From Roseiarcus sp963833955 (GTDB lineage Bacteria > Pseudomonadota > Alphaproteobacteria > Rhizobiales > Beijerinckiaceae), in assembly GCA_963833955.1 (NCBI GenBank), contig CAWHZY010000008.1, positions 62,001-126,000 of the forward strand: a stretch of DNA of 64,000 nucleotides, given 5' to 3'. How positions within the stretch are numbered: position 1 is the first letter of the stretch; the number at the start of each line of letters is the position of its first letter. This document shows positions 36,730 to 45,031 of this stretch, in pieces. The notes below the pieces were generated by a model, which worked only from the letters and a program-made list of their open reading frames with translations, was not told the origin of the DNA and ran no database searches. The position numbers and the translations under genes are program-made.

Positions 36730-37137
36730 ATGAGCGATTCCACCAACCACATTGAACTCGCCGCGGAGATTGTATCGGCTTATGTGTCGAACAATTCCGT
36801 GCCATCGAGCGAGTTGCCGTCGCTTCTCAGCGACGTTCACGCAGCACTCGTGCGTGTCGCGACTGGCGCACAACCGGTCGTAGTCGAAGCAGCCAAGCCC
36901 GCCGTCCCGCCGAAGAAGTCGATTACCAGCGATTACATCATCTGCTTGGAGGATGGTCGTAAATTCAAGTCGTTGAAGCGGCATTTGCGGACCCAATACA
37001 ACCTGTCTCCGGAAGAATATCGGGAGAAGTGGGGCCTTCCGTCTGATTATCCCATGGTCGCTCCCGCCTATGCCAAGGCGCGCTCGGCTCTGGCGAAGCA
37101 GATGGGCCTTGGCCAGCAGCGCCGGCGCCGCAAGTAA
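36730..37137 (+). CDS. mucR: MucR/Ros-family zinc-finger transcriptional regulator
   Basis: The 135-residue regulator matches MucR throughout: an N-terminal oligomerisation helix (ELAAEIVSAYVSNNSVPSSELPSLL), then the finger CLEDGRKFKSLKRHLRTQYNLSPEEYREKWGL and DYPMVAPAYAKARSALAK. MucR proteins control exopolysaccharide, motility and symbiosis or virulence genes in Rhizobiales by binding AT-rich targets. Where Ros has a second zinc-ligand His (THY or similar), this one has TQY, as happens in several MucR homologues. The window's polysaccharide genes could be among its targets (inference). Confidence 0.93.
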   Translation: MSDSTNHIELAAEIVSAYVSNNSVPSSELPSLLSDVHAALVRVATGAQPVVVEAAKPAVPPKKSITSDYIICLEDGRKFKSLKRHLRTQYNLSPEEYREKWGLPSDYPMVAPAYAKARSALAKQMGLGQQRRRRK

Positions 37138-37199
37138 GACGGGCCATTAGTCCCGGCCCTGTATTCCTGGCCCCGAGACCGAGGGGCTCAGGCGTCGGA

Positions 37200-37219
37200 C
37201 GCGGCGGTCGAACGCCGCG
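37200..37219 (+). terminator. Possible mucR terminator between convergent genes
   Basis: CGCGGCG and CGCCGCG form a 7-bp stem with a 6-nt loop, followed by CTTCTATTT. It is 63 bases after mucR and ends 3 bases from the stop of convergent upp. The T tract is weak. Confidence 0.45.
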
Positions 37220-37222
37220 CTT

Positions 37223-37852
37223 CTATTTCGTGCCGAACATGCGATCGCCCGCATCGCCGAGGCCAGGAACGATGTAGCCGTGGTCGTCGAGCCGTTCATC
37301 GACCGCCGCGGTCCAGATCTGCACCTCGGGATGCGCTGTGGTCAGCCGCTGGATCCCCTCGGGCGCGGCGAGAAGGCAGACGAAGCGGATGTCCTTCACT
37401 CCACGCCGCTTGAGACGGTCGATCGCGGCGACCGCTGAATTTGCGGTCGCGAGCATCGGGTCCATGACGATGACCAACCGGTCGGCCACGTCCGCCGGGG
37501 CCTTGAAATAGTACTCTACCGCCTCGAGCGTATGCGGGTCGCGATAGAGCCCTATATGGGCGACCCGCGCGCTCGGCACCAGATTGAGCATCCCGTCGAG
37601 AAATCCAACGCCGGCGCGCAAAATCGGTGCGAACACCAGCTTCTTGCCGGAGATGGTCGGCGCCATGGTTTTCGTGAGGGGCGTTTCCACCTCGATCACC
37701 TCGAGCGGCAGGTCGCGCGTCACCTCGTAGGCGAGCAGCATGCCGATCTCGTTCATGAGTTGGCGGAAGCCCTTGGTCGAGACGGTCTTGTCGCGCATGA
37801 GCGTCAACTTGTGCTGCACCAGCGGATGGGCGACGACGTGAACATTCGGCAT
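37223..37852 (-). CDS. upp: Uracil phosphoribosyltransferase
   Basis: The 209-residue salvage enzyme converts uracil and PRPP to UMP. The markers are HPLVQHKLTLMRD at the start, APILRAGVGFLDGML, the PRPP-binding MDPMLATANSAVAAI and the C-terminal YIVPGLGDAGDRMFGTK. The frame is open 15 codons upstream, but MPNVHVVAHPLVQHKL at 37852 is the family start. It is convergent with mucR. Confidence 0.96.
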   Translation of the reverse strand: MPNVHVVAHPLVQHKLTLMRDKTVSTKGFRQLMNEIGMLLAYEVTRDLPLEVIEVETPLTKTMAPTISGKKLVFAPILRAGVGFLDGMLNLVPSARVAHIGLYRDPHTLEAVEYYFKAPADVADRLVIVMDPMLATANSAVAAIDRLKRRGVKDIRFVCLLAAPEGIQRLTTAHPEVQIWTAAVDERLDDHGYIVPGLGDAGDRMFGTK

Positions 37853-38022
37853 GGGCGAGGTCCTGGCCACAGGAAAAGACTTTGAACACCTTGACATTAA
37901 ACGAACTTGTGCCCGCGGAGACCGTCGTGCGCGCCATCGTCCCCAGCTTTGTCCGCGCCGCGCGGTCAGCGGCCGCCAGGCGCGTGCGCTTTGCGGGCGC
38001 TATTGACGGGCGATGAGGCACG

Positions 38023-38646
38023 ATGTCTGCTGCGTCGCAAATGGTTTCCTCGACCGCTCGTCAGCCCAGCCGCAATTGGTCTTTGCCCAATATTCTGACT
38101 TACGCGCGGGTCGCGGCGGTTCCGCTTGTCGCCGGATTTCTGTTCTGGCCGGACGTGCCGTGGGCGCGATGGACGGCGCTTGCGATCTTTATCGCCGCGG
38201 GAATCAGTGATTTCTTCGACGGTTATCTGGCTCGCGCCTGGTCGCAACAGTCCTCGCTCGGAAGAATGCTGGACCCGATCGCCGACAAGCTTCTCGTTTC
38301 GGCGGTGATCCTGGTGCTCGCCGCCAATCAGACCATTTCCGGGGCGACGCTTTCGGCCGCGATCGTCATCCTTTGCCGGGAAATTCTGGTCTCCGGCCTG
38401 CGCGAATATCTGGCGGAGCTCAGGGTTCCGCTCCCGGTCACCGCGCTCGCCAAGTGGAAGACCACGGTGCAATTCATCGCACTGGCTTTTCTGATCGCCG
38501 GGCCCGCCGGGGAATCCGTCCTTCCGGGATCGATAACGACCGGGATTGTGCTCCTGTGGATCGCAGCCATAGTAACGCTCTACACGGGCTGGGACTATAT
38601 GAAGGCGAGCTACGATCACGCCGGGAGCGACTGGGGCGGGACATGA
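38023..38646 (+). CDS. pgsA: CDP-diacylglycerol-glycerol-3-phosphate 3-phosphatidyltransferase
   Basis: The 207-residue membrane enzyme commits CDP-diacylglycerol to phosphatidylglycerol. The CDP-alcohol transferase motif DFFDGYLARAWSQQSSLGRMLDPIADK has the conserved Asp residues in order, with WSLPNILTYARVAAVPL before it and five or so TM helices. With pssA and psd in the same window, both branches of phospholipid synthesis are represented. Its TGA overlaps the moaD ATG. Confidence 0.95.
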   Translation: MSAASQMVSSTARQPSRNWSLPNILTYARVAAVPLVAGFLFWPDVPWARWTALAIFIAAGISDFFDGYLARAWSQQSSLGRMLDPIADKLLVSAVILVLAANQTISGATLSAAIVILCREILVSGLREYLAELRVPLPVTALAKWKTTVQFIALAFLIAGPAGESVLPGSITTGIVLLWIAAIVTLYTGWDYMKASYDHAGSDWGGT

Positions 38647-38894
38647 AGGCGCTTTATTTCGCCTGGGTGCGTGAACGCGTCGGCAGGGCGGAGGAAGAGC
38701 TCGATCCGCCCCCGACGGTGAAGACGGTCGGCGACCTCATCGCCTGGCTCTCCGAGCGCGGCGAGGGCTATGCGCGCGCCTTCGACAAACCCGCGGCCGT
38801 TCGCGCCGCGCTCGATCGGGTTCACGCCCGTGAGCACGCGTCCATCGCGGGGGTGAAGGAAGTGGCGTTCTTTCCGCCGATGACCGGCGGCTGA
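38643..38894 (+). CDS. moaD: Molybdopterin synthase sulfur carrier subunit MoaD
   Basis: The 83-residue ubiquitin-like protein ends in the Gly-Gly tail (FFPPMTGG) that is adenylated and thiocarboxylated to deliver sulfur to molybdopterin. ALYFAWVRERVGRAEEEL at the start is typical. Its ATG overlaps the pgsA stop (ATGA), and moaE follows after 5 bases: the pgsA-moaD-moaE order is a Rhizobiales operon. Confidence 0.94.
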   Translation: MKALYFAWVRERVGRAEEELDPPPTVKTVGDLIAWLSERGEGYARAFDKPAAVRAALDRVHAREHASIAGVKEVAFFPPMTGG

Positions 38895-38899
38895 AAGCG

Positions 38900-39361
38900 A
38901 TGGCGAGCGTCCGCGTCCAGAGAGAGGATTTCGACCCCGGCGCGGAGGCCGGGGCGCTTGCGCGTGGGCGCACTGACGTCGGCGCGGTGGTGAGCTTTAT
39001 CGGCTACTGCCGCGACGAGGGCGGATCGCTCGCCGCGCTCGAACTCGAGCATTATCCCGGCATGGCCGAGGAAGAGGTCGCACGCGCGACGCGTGAAGCC
39101 GAGGCGCGCTGGCCGCTTCTGGGCGCGACCGTCATCCATCGCTATGGCCGCATCGCGCCGGGCGAGCGGATCGTTTTCGTCGCGGTCGCCGCCGTGCATC
39201 GCGGGGCGGCGTTCGCGGCGGCGGAGATGCTGATGGACTACCTCAAGACCCGCGCGCCGTTCTGGAAGCGCGCGATACGCAGTGACGGCGCGGTCGAGGG
39301 TTGGATCGAATCCAAACAGGAAGACGACCGTTCGGCGGCCCGCTGGGGCGCCGCCGACTGA
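38900..39361 (+). CDS. moaE: Molybdopterin synthase catalytic subunit MoaE
   Basis: The 153-residue partner of MoaD forms the heterotetramer that turns precursor Z (cPMP) into molybdopterin. It shows GAVVSFIGYCRDEGG, LELEHYPGMAEEE, IHRYGRIAPGERIVFVAVAAVHRGAAFAA and the catalytic Lys region YLKTRAPFWKRA. It directly follows moaD. Confidence 0.95.
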   Translation: MASVRVQREDFDPGAEAGALARGRTDVGAVVSFIGYCRDEGGSLAALELEHYPGMAEEEVARATREAEARWPLLGATVIHRYGRIAPGERIVFVAVAAVHRGAAFAAAEMLMDYLKTRAPFWKRAIRSDGAVEGWIESKQEDDRSAARWGAAD

Positions 39362-39369
39362 CGGCTCGC

Positions 39370-39621
39370 TCAGGCGCGGGAGGCGACCGCGCGGTAGACC
39401 AACAGCACCACCACCGCGCCGATCACGGCGATGATGATGCTTCCGATGTTCACTCCCGTGACGCCGCCGATACCCAGGAAGCTCGCCAGAAATCCGCCGA
39501 CGATGGCGCCGACGACGCCAAGGGCAATGTCCATCGTCATGCCAGAGCCGGTCTTGTTGACGATCTTGCTGGCGATGAAACCGGCGATCAGGCCCAGAAT
39601 GATCCAGCTCAATATGCCCAT
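39370..39621 (-). CDS. GlsB/YeaQ/YmgE-family small membrane protein
   Basis: The 83-residue protein has three hydrophobic segments with the family's glycine patterning: WIILGLIAGFIASKI, IALGVVGAIVGGFLASFLG and IIIAVIGAVVVLLVYR. These transglycosylase-associated-protein homologues are general stress proteins of unknown mechanism. It is convergent with moaE, the stops being 8 bases apart. Confidence 0.92.
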   Translation of the reverse strand: MGILSWIILGLIAGFIASKIVNKTGSGMTMDIALGVVGAIVGGFLASFLGIGGVTGVNIGSIIIAVIGAVVVLLVYRAVASRA

Positions 39622-39783
39622 GTCGAAGCCTCCCGCGCGCCGTCCGTCGCCCGGGGGAATGTGCGGTATGGACGGGGAAAACGCAAGCCGGTAGTCTTGG
39701 TCGTCATATCTTCGAATTTCGGCGTTAGGCTGTGGTCGAAGCAGAGGCTTTTCACGATTTGAATTCAGGTGGAGGAGATAACG

Positions 39784-40245
39784 ATGGCTTCCTTTGACGA
39801 CGCGATGAGAAATGCGGTTCCGGGCGGCAATCTGGCGACGCCGATCGCGGTCGCGGTGGGCGCGCTGATTCTCGGCAAGATGTTCGGCGGCAGCTCAGCG
39901 CCCGCCTCTACGCCGTCTGTGCCGATTCCGCCGCCCGGGCAACCTGTGCCAACCAACGCGCCAGCCGGCAGCATTCTCGGCGGCCTTTCGGATCTCATTG
40001 GCAAGCTCAGCGCAGGGGGCGTGTCGCCGCAGGTCAATTCCTGGGTCGGCCACGGGCCGAATGAGCCGGTTCCGCCCGGACAGCTCGGTTCGGCGCTCGG
40101 CCAGAATGTCCTTGCCGAACTTGCGCAGCGCACCGGCATGAGCCAGCAGGAATTGCTGAGCCAGCTCTCGACCGTGTTGCCGCAGATCATCAATCATCTG
40201 ACGCCAAACGGCCGCATGCCGACCTTGGCTGATCTCGAGCGGTAA
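39784..40245 (+). CDS. YidB-family (DUF937) protein
   Basis: The 153-residue protein has a short hydrophobic N-terminal stretch (IAVAVGALILGKMFGG), a Pro-rich linker, then the YidB domain: GGLSDLIGKLSAGG, VNSWVGHGPNEPVPPGQL and TGMSQQELLSQLSTVLPQIINHLTPNG. The function is unknown; family members are small and often membrane-associated. TGGAGGAGA before the ATG at 39784 sets the start, five codons inside the longest frame. A terminator follows. Confidence 0.92.
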   Translation: MASFDDAMRNAVPGGNLATPIAVAVGALILGKMFGGSSAPASTPSVPIPPPGQPVPTNAPAGSILGGLSDLIGKLSAGGVSPQVNSWVGHGPNEPVPPGQLGSALGQNVLAELAQRTGMSQQELLSQLSTVLPQIINHLTPNGRMPTLADLER

Positions 40246-40257
40246 GCAGCGACGCCA

Positions 40258-40285
40258 AAAGGCTGAGCGCACGCGCTCAGCCTTT
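40258..40285 (+). terminator. Terminator hairpin after the yidB-like gene
   Basis: AAAGGCTGAGCG (40258-40269) pairs perfectly with CGCTCAGCCTTT (40274-40285) around CACG. The A-rich side upstream and T-rich side downstream make it potentially bidirectional, although the T run is only three. Confidence 0.8.
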
Positions 40286-40500
40286 CCCGCTGCGTGGCGG
40301 CAAGCGCGCCAGCTGGCGGTCGATGCGTGATATCGACCGCCGGTCGAACATGTCAGGCCCGCCAGAGGGAATTTGAGTTTAGCGAGGCGCTCGTTTTGTC
40401 GCCGTATGGAGCGCATTTGGCGACTGGCTCCCGACCGTCTCGCGGGCCGATCGGATAGCAACCCAAGTTTCGCCAATAAGCGGCTGACCTCGTTGACGTC

Positions 40501-42345
40501 GTGCAAGAGGTATTCGGGAAACGCTCCTCCGTCGAACCCGTTGAAGGGCCAGCCAGCGTGCGGCCCCAGCTCATCTATGACGGCGATTGCGGGTTCTGCG
40601 GCTATTGGGCGCGCTATTGGCGGAAGCTGACCGGCGACAGCGTCGAATACCGACCTTATCAGCAGGTCCTGGCGCAATACCCGGCGATTCCTGAAGCAGA
40701 ATTCCAGCGCGCGGTGCAATTCATTGCGCCCGACGGCCGGCGCGCCAGCGGCGCCGAGGCCAGCTTCCTGACGCTCGCCCATGCGCGCGGCAAGGGACTC
40801 TGGCTCGCTCTCTACCGCACCCTGCCGGGTTTCGCGCCGGTCTCAGAACGCGCTTATGCCTTTATCGCCAAGCACCGCCCGGCCTTCCACCGGGCGAGCC
40901 TCATGCTGTGGGGCCGGAGCCACGAGCCGCCGCGCTACGAGCTGGTCTCGTTCCTGTTCCTTCGCCTGTTCGGGCTCATAACCCTTTTCGCCTTCGTCTC
41001 CTTCGCGGTGCAGGCGCAAGGACTGGTCGGCAGCCACGGCATCCTGCCGCTCTCCGAACTGGTCGACGCGCTGGCCCCCCGTCTTGGGCTCGAGCGCTTC
41101 CTTCTCATGCCGATGGTGTTCTGGCTGAACGACAGCGATCTCGCGATTTCTGCGGTGGGCTGGGCCGGAGCCGGCTCGTCGCTCATGCTGGTTTTCAATC
41201 TGCTCCCGCGGCTCAGTCTCGTTCTGATCTACGCCCTTTATCTCTCGCTGCTCCATGCCGGGCAGACATTCATGAACTTCCAGTGGGACACGTTCCTGCT
41301 GGAGACGGCCGTCGTCGCGCTCCTGATGAGCTTCAGGCCGACCACCGGCGTTTGGCTCGCGCGCTGGCTCTTGTTCCGCTTCATGTTCATGTCGGGCGTC
41401 GTCAAGCTGATCAGCGGCGATCCCAACTGGCGGAATCTTTCGGCGCTCAGCTACCATTTTCTGACGCAGCCGCTGCCGACGCCGCTCGCGTGGTACGCGG
41501 CACAGCTGCCGGCGAGCTTATTGAAGGTCGCAACCGGAGCCATGTTTGTCGTCGAGCTCGTTCTGCCGTGCCTGATCTTCTTCCCGCGGCGATTACGATT
41601 TGCCGCCGGGTTCGGCATTCTCCTGCTGCAAGGCTGCATTCTTCTGACCGGAAACTACAATTGGTTCAATCTTCAAACCATGTTGCTCTGCCTGCTGCTG
41701 TTCGACGACGCGGCGCTGCGAGGGATCTTGCCGTCTCGCTTTGCTCGACGCACGCAAACGCGCGCGCAGAAGCCGCGACGGGCGGTGACGATCTTCGTCA
41801 ATGCAGTCGCGCTCATGATGGTGTTCTTAAGCCTCGTCCAGATGGACGAGCGATTCGGCGGCAGCCCGCCTGGGTCGGCGCTGGCGATCGATGACCTCTT
41901 CGAGCCGTTCCATATCGTGAGCCCGTACGGCTTGTTTTCGGTCATGACCACGACCCGCAATGAAATCATCGTCGAGGGGTCCGATGACGGCGAGCAATGG
42001 CGCGAGTACGAATTCCGCTACAAGCCCGGCGATCTTAAGCGCCGTCCGCCGTGGACCCTTCCTCACCAGCCGCGGCTCGACTGGCAGATGTGGTTCGCCG
42101 CGCTCGACGATGCGCAACGAGTGCCGTGGTTTTCGCGCTTTCTCGAGCGCCTCTTGGAAAACGAGCCGTCAGTGACCGGGCTCCTGGAAAGGAATCCTTT
42201 TCCCGACAAGCCGCCGACCTATGTGCGGGCCGAGTTTTACGAGTACGCCTATGCCGGAAACGGCCAGGCGGCCGGCCAATGGTGGAACCGGCGATTGGCG
42301 GGACTCTATTTCCCCAGGGCGCGCTTGAAGACGGAAGGCGAGTGA
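40501..42345 (+). CDS. DCC thiol-oxidoreductase domain fused to a lipase maturation factor domain
   Basis: The 614-residue protein joins two families. Residues about 20-130 are a DCC/DUF393 domain (QLIYDGDCGFCGYWARYW, with the thiol pair CGFC). Residues about 150-600 are a lipase maturation factor domain: multiple TM helices, HAGQTFMNFQWDTFLLETA, RFMFMSGVVKLISGDPNW, and a soluble C-terminus (PHQPRLDWQMWFAAL). In vertebrates LMF1 folds secreted lipases; bacterial roles are unknown, but a redox partner fused in cis suggests disulfide handling of an exported protein. It starts at GTG 40501; the next plausible starts lie inside the DCC domain. Confidence 0.85.
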   Translation: MQEVFGKRSSVEPVEGPASVRPQLIYDGDCGFCGYWARYWRKLTGDSVEYRPYQQVLAQYPAIPEAEFQRAVQFIAPDGRRASGAEASFLTLAHARGKGLWLALYRTLPGFAPVSERAYAFIAKHRPAFHRASLMLWGRSHEPPRYELVSFLFLRLFGLITLFAFVSFAVQAQGLVGSHGILPLSELVDALAPRLGLERFLLMPMVFWLNDSDLAISAVGWAGAGSSLMLVFNLLPRLSLVLIYALYLSLLHAGQTFMNFQWDTFLLETAVVALLMSFRPTTGVWLARWLLFRFMFMSGVVKLISGDPNWRNLSALSYHFLTQPLPTPLAWYAAQLPASLLKVATGAMFVVELVLPCLIFFPRRLRFAAGFGILLLQGCILLTGNYNWFNLQTMLLCLLLFDDAALRGILPSRFARRTQTRAQKPRRAVTIFVNAVALMMVFLSLVQMDERFGGSPPGSALAIDDLFEPFHIVSPYGLFSVMTTTRNEIIVEGSDDGEQWREYEFRYKPGDLKRRPPWTLPHQPRLDWQMWFAALDDAQRVPWFSRFLERLLENEPSVTGLLERNPFPDKPPTYVRAEFYEYAYAGNGQAAGQWWNRRLAGLYFPRARLKTEGE

Positions 42346-42483
42346 AGCGGCCGCTGCCGTCTGACGACACGCGGTCTTCGCGCAACGCAAAACATTCGCC
42401 CCCGTGTAAATGCCCGCTTGCGTGGGCGACTTCGCCGGCATAGCGAGGGACCCAGGAGTTTTGCCTTTCGAGGGCGTGTGATC

Positions 42484-42823
42484 ATGAAGCTCATCGTGGC
42501 GGTCATCAAGCCGTTCAAACTGGACGAGGTCCGAACGACGCTCGATCGGCTGGGCGTCAAGGGAATGACGGTCAGCGAGGCCAATGGCTATGGCCGGCAG
42601 AAGGGGCACACCGAGATTTATCGCGGCTCGGAATACAACGTCGCCTTCATGCCGAAAGTGCGCCTCGAGATCGCGGTCAGCGACCATGAGGTCGAACTCG
42701 ACGATCGAGGCGATCCGCGCTTCCGCGCGCACCGGCCAGATCGGCGACGGCAAGATCTTCGTCCTTCCGATCGAGCGGTCGATGCGCATCCGCACCGCCG
42801 AGACCGGCGACGAGGCGTTGTGA
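42484..42823 (+). CDS. glnB: Nitrogen regulatory protein P-II (frameshifted near 42695)
   Basis: The protein, about 113 residues, signals nitrogen and energy state. It opens MKLIVAVIKPFKLDEVRTTL and has the T-loop GYGRQKGHTEIYRGSEYNVAF with Tyr51, the uridylylation site. After a break near 42695 it ends IEAIRASARTGQIGDGKIFVLPIE and MRIRTAETGDEAL. Both halves are canonical, so the shift is probably an error. GlnB and GlnK cannot be told apart safely here; no glnA or amtB follows. Confidence 0.92.
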
Positions 42824-42885
42824 CGACAGGGGAGCGTCCGCGGCCCGCGCTGGCGCGAGCCCCGGTTCGCTGGCATAACGGAACA

Positions 42886-44082
42886 ATGATTCGTAGCGTG
42901 ATCGCGCCCGCCGCGAGCGCCGACCGGACCCCTCCCGCCGACCCGGGATTCGGGGTCTATGTGCATTGGCCCTTCTGCCTGTCGAAATGCCCGTATTGCG
43001 ACTTCAATAGCCACGTGCGCGGCGCGGCGATCGACGAGGCGCGCTATCTCGCCGCCTTCCAGGCGGAGATCGCCCATCGGGCGCAACTCGCGCCGCGCCG
43101 GACGGTGCGCTCGGTGTTCTTTGGCGGCGGAACGCCCTCGCTCATGCGCCCTGAGACGGTGCAGGGAATCATCGACGCCATCGCATCCGCCTGGCGCCTC
43201 GACAAAGACGCCGAGATCACGCTCGAAGCCAACCCGACCAGCGTCGAGGCCGAGCGATTTCGCGGCTATCGGTCAGCCGGCGTCAATCGGCTGTCGATCG
43301 GCGTGCAGGCGCTGAACGACTTTGACCTCAAGGCTCTCGGGCGCAAGCACACGGTCGTCGAAGCGCTGGCCGCCGTGAGGCTCGCGGCGTCGCTGTTCCC
43401 GCGCTTCACCTTCGACCTCATTTATGGCCGGCCCGGACAGAGCGAGGCCGCTTGGCGGCGCGAGCTCGCCGAGGGGCTCAACTACGTCGGCGACCACATT
43501 TCGCTCTATCAACTGACCATCGAACCGGACACGATGTTCGAGCGCCTGCGCGACGCGGGCAAGCTCGAGCTGCCCGACGAAGAGCTGGGCCTCGCCTTGT
43601 TCCAGGCGACGCGGGAATTGACCTATGCTCACCGCCTCCCGGCCTATGAGGTTTCGAACCACGCGCGCCCCGGCGGCGAGAGCCGCCACAACCTCATCTA
43701 CTGGCGCTACGGCGAATATGCGGGCGTCGGTCCGGGCGCGCATGGGCGCCTCGTCACGGCGAAGGGGCGATTGGCGCAGGAAACCGAGCGGCATCCGGAA
43801 ATGTGGCTCACCCAGGTCGAGACCGAGGGGAACGGCCTCGTCGAAAACGCGCCGCTCAGCCGTGAGGAGCAGGGCGACGAGTTCCTGCTCATGGGCTTGC
43901 GCTTAAGCGAGGGCGTCGACCCGCGGGCGTTTGAGAAGGTCAGCGGCCGGTTGATCGACCCCGAGCGGATTCGGAGCCTCGTCGAAGACGGTTTCCTGGA
44001 GCTCGACGAGCGCGGGCGTATTCGCGTGACGGCGATGGGCGCGCCCCTGCTCGACACGGTGGTCGCCGACGTCGCGGCTTAA
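42886..44082 (+). CDS. hemW: HemW-type radical SAM haem chaperone
   Basis: The 398-residue protein was long annotated as oxygen-independent coproporphyrinogen III oxidase. The radical-SAM cluster motif is CLSKCPYC (Cys31, 35, 38), preceded by FGVYVHWPF; FGGGTPSLM and NRLSIGVQALND follow. The HemW C-terminal domain is present (SNHARPGGESRHNLIYWRYGEYAGVGPGAHG). Known HemW proteins bind haem and deliver it to respiratory enzymes. The CPYC spacing without the fourth Cys of HemN supports HemW. The start ATG at 42886 fits; the frame is open from the glnB gene only because of the shift there. Confidence 0.93.
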   Translation: MIRSVIAPAASADRTPPADPGFGVYVHWPFCLSKCPYCDFNSHVRGAAIDEARYLAAFQAEIAHRAQLAPRRTVRSVFFGGGTPSLMRPETVQGIIDAIASAWRLDKDAEITLEANPTSVEAERFRGYRSAGVNRLSIGVQALNDFDLKALGRKHTVVEALAAVRLAASLFPRFTFDLIYGRPGQSEAAWRRELAEGLNYVGDHISLYQLTIEPDTMFERLRDAGKLELPDEELGLALFQATRELTYAHRLPAYEVSNHARPGGESRHNLIYWRYGEYAGVGPGAHGRLVTAKGRLAQETERHPEMWLTQVETEGNGLVENAPLSREEQGDEFLLMGLRLSEGVDPRAFEKVSGRLIDPERIRSLVEDGFLELDERGRIRVTAMGAPLLDTVVADVAA

Positions 44083-44354
44083 AGGCCGGACTGGGTTTGG
44101 GTGACGCCGCGCGGCCATACCATCTTCAAAGAACTCGGCGGGCTCGATGCTTTTCTTATGGACTTTGGTCTTATGGACTTTGGGGCTCCAAGGCGGGCGG
44201 TTTGGCAACGCCTGACACCGCCAGGGCGGAGGTCGTTTTGGCGACTCGCCAGTCCCGTCAGTACGAAATGAGAATTGAGCCCAAAATCGCGTGACGTGAA
44301 GCGTCGGCGGACGGTCGCGGGCGCCAAAGCGAGCGTCGGCGCAGCCCCGGGTCG
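44083..44354. other. Intergenic region with a 15-bp tandem repeat
   Basis: No gene is supported. CTTATGGACTTTGG occurs at 44155-44168 and again at 44170-44183. The rest shows nothing recognisable until the promoter of the toxin-antitoxin operon. Confidence 0.5.
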
Positions 44355-44413
44355 TTGACGCAATCGCCTGCCGAACGTACATTGTCTCTGTACAGACATC
44401 TGTACAGAGACAA
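44355..44413 (+). promoter_or_regulatory. Promoter and perfect palindromic operator of the toxin-antitoxin operon
   Basis: A -35 box TTGACG (44355-44360) and a -10 box TACATT (44378-44383) are exactly 17 bp apart. Overlapping the expected start of transcription is a perfect inverted repeat: TTGTCTCTGTACAGA (44382-44396), CA, then its complement (44399-44413). Each arm ends in the smaller palindrome CTGTACAG. The antitoxin ATG is 5 bases further on. This is the geometry of an autorepressed antitoxin operator. Confidence 0.85.
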
Positions 44414-44417
44414 CGCC

Positions 44418-44657
44418 ATGACAGACGTGAACGTGACCGATCTGAGACAGAATCTGCCCGCGTATCTTGATCGTGCACGCCGGGGAGAGCGCATTCGTGT
44501 GACCTCTCGGGGCGCGGTGATCGCGGAGATCACAGGCCCCAAAGCGGCCGAGGAAGAGGCCGAACTCATCCGAAGGCGCTTGCGGAGAACCGTCCTGCAC
44601 TACGACTTGCCCGACGAGCCTGCGCACGCTCCCGACGAGTGGACCGTCAATCAGTGA
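44418..44657 (+). CDS. Phd/YefM-type antitoxin
   Basis: The 79-residue protein opens MTDVNVTDLRQNLPAYLDRARRGERIRVTSRGAVIAEI, the Phd/YefM DNA-binding fold, with a charged C-terminal tail (AEEEAELIRRRLRRT to HAPDEWTVNQ) that would wrap the toxin. It probably represses its own promoter through the palindrome just upstream. Its TGA overlaps the toxin's GTG start. The longest open frame begins earlier at 44355, but that start lies inside the promoter. Confidence 0.9.
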   Translation: MTDVNVTDLRQNLPAYLDRARRGERIRVTSRGAVIAEITGPKAAEEEAELIRRRLRRTVLHYDLPDEPAHAPDEWTVNQ

Positions 44658-45031
44658 TCGTTCTCGACACCCATGTGCTCGTGTGGTGGGTCGACGGCGA
44701 AAGGAAGAAACTGTCGCGCAGCGCAGCTCAGGCGTTGCAGCAACACGGCAGGCGCAACGAGCTTCTCGTGTCGAGCGTGAGCTTCTTTGAGATCATAACG
44801 CTCGAGCGCCGTGGACGCTTGCGCTTCACCATGCCCGCGGCCGCGTGGCTGGCGAATGTGCGAAGGTTGCCTGAATATCGGCTCGAGCCGCTGACGGACG
44901 ACATCGCCGAGCGCGCGGGTCAGTTCGGCGACGCCTTCCCCGGCGATCCAGCGGACCGGATGATCGCTGCGACCGCTCTCGTGCTGAATGCGCCGCTCGT
45001 CACGCACGATGACAGGCTGCGCGAGATTTAG
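44654..45031 (+). CDS. vapC: PIN-domain toxin (VapC type)
   Basis: The 125-residue PIN ribonuclease has VIVLDTHVLVWWVDG with the first catalytic Asp, SSVSFFEIITLERRGRL with Glu, and FPGDPADRMIAATALVLNAPLVTHDDRL with the later Asp residues. PIN toxins of this class cut tRNA or rRNA. The GTG at 44654 overlaps the antitoxin stop (GTGA), giving coupled translation. A Phd-type antitoxin with a PIN toxin is a common type II combination. Confidence 0.92.
   Translation: MIVLDTHVLVWWVDGERKKLSRSAAQALQQHGRRNELLVSSVSFFEIITLERRGRLRFTMPAAAWLANVRRLPEYRLEPLTDDIAERAGQFGDAFPGDPADRMIAATALVLNAPLVTHDDRLREI

Noticed and set aside
44155..44183. Tandem CTTATGGACTTTGG as a regulatory iteron
   Set aside because: Only two units, and no nearby gene they would plausibly control; probably a local duplication.
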